Positions 24,243-27,485 of a DNA stretch of 27,485 nucleotides are shown piece after piece. The stretch is from Buchnera aphidicola (Lipaphis pseudobrassicae). Its GTDB lineage: Bacteria; Pseudomonadota; Gammaproteobacteria; Enterobacterales; Enterobacteriaceae. The notes under the pieces were generated by a model. The model ran no database searches and was not told the origin of the DNA. It saw only the letters and a program-made list of their open reading frames with translations. Numbering within the stretch: position 1 is the first letter of the stretch; the number at the start of each line of letters is the position of its first letter. The stretch lies in contig NZ_CP034870.1 in NCBI RefSeq assembly GCF_005081185.1, forward strand, positions 245,275-272,759, given 5' to 3'. A program made the translations under genes and the position numbers.

Positions 24243-25394
24243 ATGAATTATAATGAAAATGAAGAAAAAACAGAAAATCCTACGGAACATCGTATTAAAA
24301 AATTTCGAAAAAAAGGAACAACAAGATATTCTAGGGAATTAAATTCTATACTAATTTTATTAGTAGGATTTCTAAATTTATGGTGCTATAAAGATTTTAT
24401 CTTATCAAGTTTTATAAAAATAATGTCTAACAGTTTTTCTTTTAATACAAATATTATTATAAATAATGATAATATTTTTTTGCAAACATTTAAATCTTTA
24501 AAAGAAATATTATCTATTTTTTTACCGTTTTTAATAACTTTATTATGTATAGTAGTTATACCGCAAATCTTATTAAGCGGTATTAACTTGAATTTTAAAT
24601 CATTAAAATTTAGTTTAAAAAGATTACATCCATTTGATGGTTTAAAAAGAATATTTTCTTTTCGAATAATAATAGAGTTTTTCAAAATAGTATTGAAATT
24701 ACTTGTAATTATAAGTATATCTTTTTGGTATTTATATTATTTTCTTTCTGAAATACTATCATTAGTATATGAACGTTTTACATCTTCTTTATTTCATGGC
24801 TGTTATATCATTGCTAAATGTTGTATCTTAGTTGTACTAGGATTGGTTCCTATTGTTATTTTTGATATAATTGTTCAGCAAATGAAATATTATAAAAAAT
24901 TAAAAATGACTCATCAAGAAATAAAAGATGAATTTAGAGAAAGAGAGGGAAATCCAAATATTAAAATCCGAATTCGTCAAGAGATGAAAGCTACTATACG
25001 TAGAAGAATAATATCAGATGTACCTAAAGCTGATGTGATTATTAATAATCCTATACATTATTCAATTGCACTTCAATATGATGAAAAAAAAATGAATGCC
25101 CCTAAGGTGATTGCAAAAGGTATAGGTGAAATGGCGGTTAAAATTCAAAAATTAGCTCTCAAGCATGATATTGCTATGATTTCTGCTCCATCTTTAGCTC
25201 GTTCATTATACCGTTATTCTGAAATAGGACAATATATTCCTGGTCCTCTTTATAAGGCTGTTGCAGAAGTTTTAGCATGGGTATGGAAGGTAAGAAAATG
25301 GAAAAAAGAAGGCGGTGTTTTTCCTGATAAACCTATAAATATAATAGTTCCATCAGAATTAACTTTTAGAGGAGAACATAAAAATAATGATTAA
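24243..25394 (+). CDS. flhB: FlhB, flagellar type III export switch protein
   Basis: Export-gate membrane protein that, after autocleavage, switches substrate class from rod/hook to filament. The 383 residues compare with 382 in E. coli. A charged N-terminus (ENPTEHRIKKFRKKG) is followed by four membrane segments (about 30-210). The linker (MTHQEIKDEFREREGNP) leads to the cytoplasmic domain RRRIISDVPKADVIINNPIH. Autocleavage normally uses NPTH at 269-272; here the codons are AAT CCT ATA CAT, so residue 271 is Ile. The downstream part (APKVIAKGIGEMAV, YRYSEIGQYIPGPLY) is well conserved. Its stop overlaps the flhA start by 8 bases, indicating coupled translation. In E. coli flhBA is far from proS, so 23956-24242 spans a rearrangement boundary. 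Confidence 0.97.
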   Translation: MNYNENEEKTENPTEHRIKKFRKKGTTRYSRELNSILILLVGFLNLWCYKDFILSSFIKIMSNSFSFNTNIIINNDNIFLQTFKSLKEILSIFLPFLITLLCIVVIPQILLSGINLNFKSLKFSLKRLHPFDGLKRIFSFRIIIEFFKIVLKLLVIISISFWYLYYFLSEILSLVYERFTSSLFHGCYIIAKCCILVVLGLVPIVIFDIIVQQMKYYKKLKMTHQEIKDEFREREGNPNIKIRIRQEMKATIRRRIISDVPKADVIINNPIHYSIALQYDEKKMNAPKVIAKGIGEMAVKIQKLALKHDIAMISAPSLARSLYRYSEIGQYIPGPLYKAVAEVLAWVWKVRKWKKEGGVFPDKPINIIVPSELTFRGEHKNND

Positions 25395-27474
25395 TTTTTC
25401 TTCTTTTTTAAGTATTATGAAAAAGTTAAGAATATCCCAATGGCAAATACTTGCTGGACCTATATTGATTTTAATGATTCTCGCGATGATGATTTTGCCG
25501 TTAGCACCTTTTGTTCTAGATATTTTATTTACTTTTAACATTGCTTTATCAATAATAATTTTACTTGTGTCAATGTTTACTCGTCATACATTAGAGTTTA
25601 CTGCATTTCCTACTATTTTGCTATTTTCTACATTATTACGTTTAGCGTTAAATGTAGCTTCTACTCGTATTGTGTTCTTAAATGGGCATACTGGAACCAG
25701 TGCTGCAGGAAAAGTAATTGAATCTTTTGGTTATTTTCTAGTTGGTGGAAATTTTGCTATTGGAATAGTTGTATTTATAATTTTAGTTATTATTAATTTT
25801 ATAGTTATTACTAAAGGTGCTAGTCGTATTGCGGAAGTAGGTGCTCGATTTATATTAGATGCAATGCCAGGAAAACAAATGGCAATTGATGCTGATTTAA
25901 ATGCTGGATTAATTGGCGAAGAAAAAGCGAAAAAACGTCGTATAAAAATAACACAAGAGGCTGATTTTTATGGTTCTATGGATGGTGCTAGTAAGTTTGT
26001 TCGAGGTGATGCTATTGCTGGAATTTTAATCATGGTTTTAAATATATTTGGAGGTTTAATTATTGGTTTAGTACAACATCATATGCCATTAAGTACAGCT
26101 ATAGAAGTTTATACTCTATTAACTATTGGAGATGGATTAGTTGCTCAAATTCCAGCTTTAGTGATTTCTACTGCTTCTGGTGTAATTGTAACACGTGTTA
26201 GTACTAATCAAAATGTTGGAGAACAGATGATTGGTCAGTTATTTTATAACCCTCAAGTTATTTTATTAAGTGCAGGAGTGTTAGGTGTATTAGGACTAGT
26301 TCCAGGAATGCCAAATATCATTTTTTTAGTATTTACATTTTTGCTATTCATTCTTTCTTGGTGGTTATATGAAATAAAACATGCACAAGACAGTAATATT
26401 TCAAACAGTAAAAAAGAATATAAGTTAATACAAGAATCCATTTCAGAAGCTTCTTGGAATGATGTACAATTAGAAGATCCTATCAGAATAGAACTAGGAC
26501 AAAATTTAACATCAATGATTGATGTTAATAAACAATCAGATTTAGTAGATAAGATTCGTATGGTTCGAAAAAAAATTGCTCAAGAAATTGGATTTTTGCC
26601 TCCATTAGTACATATTAAAAATAATATAAATTTATTAAAAAATACTTATTGTATGCTAATAAAAGGTGTAGAAGTAGGAAGAGGAGAATGTTTTCCAGAT
26701 CTTTTTATGGCTATAAAAACAGGACGAGAAGTAGAATCGTTACCATTTAAAAAAGTATATGAACCTACTTTTGGTTTATCTGGTTATTGGATTAATAAAC
26801 ACTTTAAAAAAGAAGCTCAAAAAAAAGGTTATTCTGTTGTAGAACCTAGTACTATAATTTCTACACATGTAAATTTTTTAATTTCTAATTATATTGATGA
26901 ATTGTTTGGTCGTCAAGAAGCTCAACAATTATTAGAATATGTTTCTATCAATATGCCAAAATTAACTGAAGGGTTGATTCCAAATATAATTAATTTAACA
27001 ATTTTACATAAAGTTTTAAAAAACTTACTATCAGAAAATATTCCTATTCGTGATATGAGGACTATTTTAGAAACATTATCAGAACATGCAGAACATCAAA
27101 AAGATGTAAATGAATTAACTAGTATTGTTCGTGTTTCACTAAAAAAAATTATTGTACAAAAATTATTTAATGATAAAGATACTATTGAAGTAATTGGATT
27201 AGAATCTAATTTAGAAAAATTACTATTAAATAGCATGAAAGAAGGTTCTAATGCTATTGAGCCTAATTTATCTCAAACTTTATTGATAAAAACAAAAGAA
27301 GCTATTGAAAAACAATTATCAATAGGTTCTCCTCTTGTATTATTAGTAAGTCATCCTCTTCGGTTTTTTCTATCTCAATTTTTACGAGCAAATTTTCCAG
27401 AATTGACTGTTTTGTCTTATTTTGAAATTACACATACTAAAACAATTAAAATGAGTAGTATTATTGGAAATTGA
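25387..27474 (+). CDS. flhA: FlhA, flagellar type III export gate protein
   Basis: Large export-apparatus protein whose nonameric cytoplasmic domain receives substrates and chaperones. The 695 residues compare with 692 in E. coli. The N-terminal half has about eight membrane segments and the FHIPEP-family signature RIAEVGARFILDAMPGKQ. Asp208 in KFVRGDAIAG, important for proton-driven export in Salmonella, is kept at the same number. The C-terminal cytoplasmic domain (about 330-695) contains RMVRKKIAQEIGFLPP and NIPIRDMRTILETLSEH. The start overlaps the end of flhB; GGAGA (25371-25375) is 11 bases upstream. A second in-frame ATG (codon 11) is possible. The stop at 27472 falls 11 bases from the window end. 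Confidence 0.98.
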   Translation: MINFSSFLSIMKKLRISQWQILAGPILILMILAMMILPLAPFVLDILFTFNIALSIIILLVSMFTRHTLEFTAFPTILLFSTLLRLALNVASTRIVFLNGHTGTSAAGKVIESFGYFLVGGNFAIGIVVFIILVIINFIVITKGASRIAEVGARFILDAMPGKQMAIDADLNAGLIGEEKAKKRRIKITQEADFYGSMDGASKFVRGDAIAGILIMVLNIFGGLIIGLVQHHMPLSTAIEVYTLLTIGDGLVAQIPALVISTASGVIVTRVSTNQNVGEQMIGQLFYNPQVILLSAGVLGVLGLVPGMPNIIFLVFTFLLFILSWWLYEIKHAQDSNISNSKKEYKLIQESISEASWNDVQLEDPIRIELGQNLTSMIDVNKQSDLVDKIRMVRKKIAQEIGFLPPLVHIKNNINLLKNTYCMLIKGVEVGRGECFPDLFMAIKTGREVESLPFKKVYEPTFGLSGYWINKHFKKEAQKKGYSVVEPSTIISTHVNFLISNYIDELFGRQEAQQLLEYVSINMPKLTEGLIPNIINLTILHKVLKNLLSENIPIRDMRTILETLSEHAEHQKDVNELTSIVRVSLKKIIVQKLFNDKDTIEVIGLESNLEKLLLNSMKEGSNAIEPNLSQTLLIKTKEAIEKQLSIGSPLVLLVSHPLRFFLSQFLRANFPELTVLSYFEITHTKTIKMSSIIGN

Positions 27475-27485
27475 AAAAATAAATT

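Noticed and set aside
24386..24685. Minus-strand 99-codon open frame inside flhB
   Set aside because: Complement of the FlhB membrane region; composition artefact of AT-rich DNA.
1..27485. An undescribed multi-gene system such as defence, toxin-antitoxin or mobile element
   Set aside because: Every substantial open frame is a recognised housekeeping, biosynthetic or flagellar gene, and no cluster of unknown genes, direct-repeat array or transposase is present.

Overview
This window looks like ordinary chromosome from Buchnera aphidicola, the obligate aphid endosymbiont, or a very close relative. The DNA is very AT-rich, with roughly a quarter G+C by eye. Every recognisable protein is an enterobacterial orthologue close to E. 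coli length, with Lys/Asn/Ile-rich drift. Gene order is a set of E. coli-colinear blocks from which non-essential genes have been deleted. I see no tRNA, rRNA, insertion sequence, prophage or CRISPR array. No gap without a gene exceeds 300 bases.

Layout. Positions 1-6629 are all on the minus strand. In the direction of transcription they read apbE, ilvI, ilvH, then the start of the division/cell-wall cluster: rsmH, ftsL and ftsI, with ftsI running off the left edge. Positions 6913-8346 (+) carry degP, divergent from apbE and convergent with dapD; a hairpin separates degP and dapD. Positions 8410-10064 (-) carry dapD and map. Positions 10305-22156 (+) hold the long colinear block rpsB, tsf, pyrH, frr, dxr, uppS, bamA, fabZ, dnaE. 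Relative to E. coli it lacks cdsA and rseP (between uppS and bamA), skp and lpxD (between bamA and fabZ), and lpxA, lpxB and rnhB (between fabZ and dnaE). proS (-) at 22240-23955 is convergent with dnaE. At 24243 the E. coli order breaks and the flagellar export genes flhB and flhA follow.

Function. The retained genes cover the symbiotic role: branched-chain amino acids (ilvIH) and lysine/diaminopimelate (dapD). They also cover core translation (rpsB, tsf, frr, map, proS), nucleotide and DNA synthesis (pyrH, dnaE), isoprenoid and undecaprenyl lipid supply (dxr, uppS) and septal peptidoglycan (ftsI, ftsL, rsmH). Envelope quality control and outer-membrane assembly are present (degP, bamA), as is a flagellar type III export gate (flhBA). 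Lipid A genes have been removed from around bamA, fabZ and dnaE.

Most notable observations. (1) ftsL is frameshifted at a 10-A tract; adding one A restores a conserved C-terminal segment in exact register with E. coli FtsL, so this is a strong candidate for rescue by polymerase slippage. (2) The rpsB leader has four mutually complementary 7-nt arms that allow alternative hairpins. (3) The FlhB autocleavage motif reads NPIH instead of NPTH. I found no convincing previously undescribed multi-gene system; the interest lies in gene decay and regulatory remnants.
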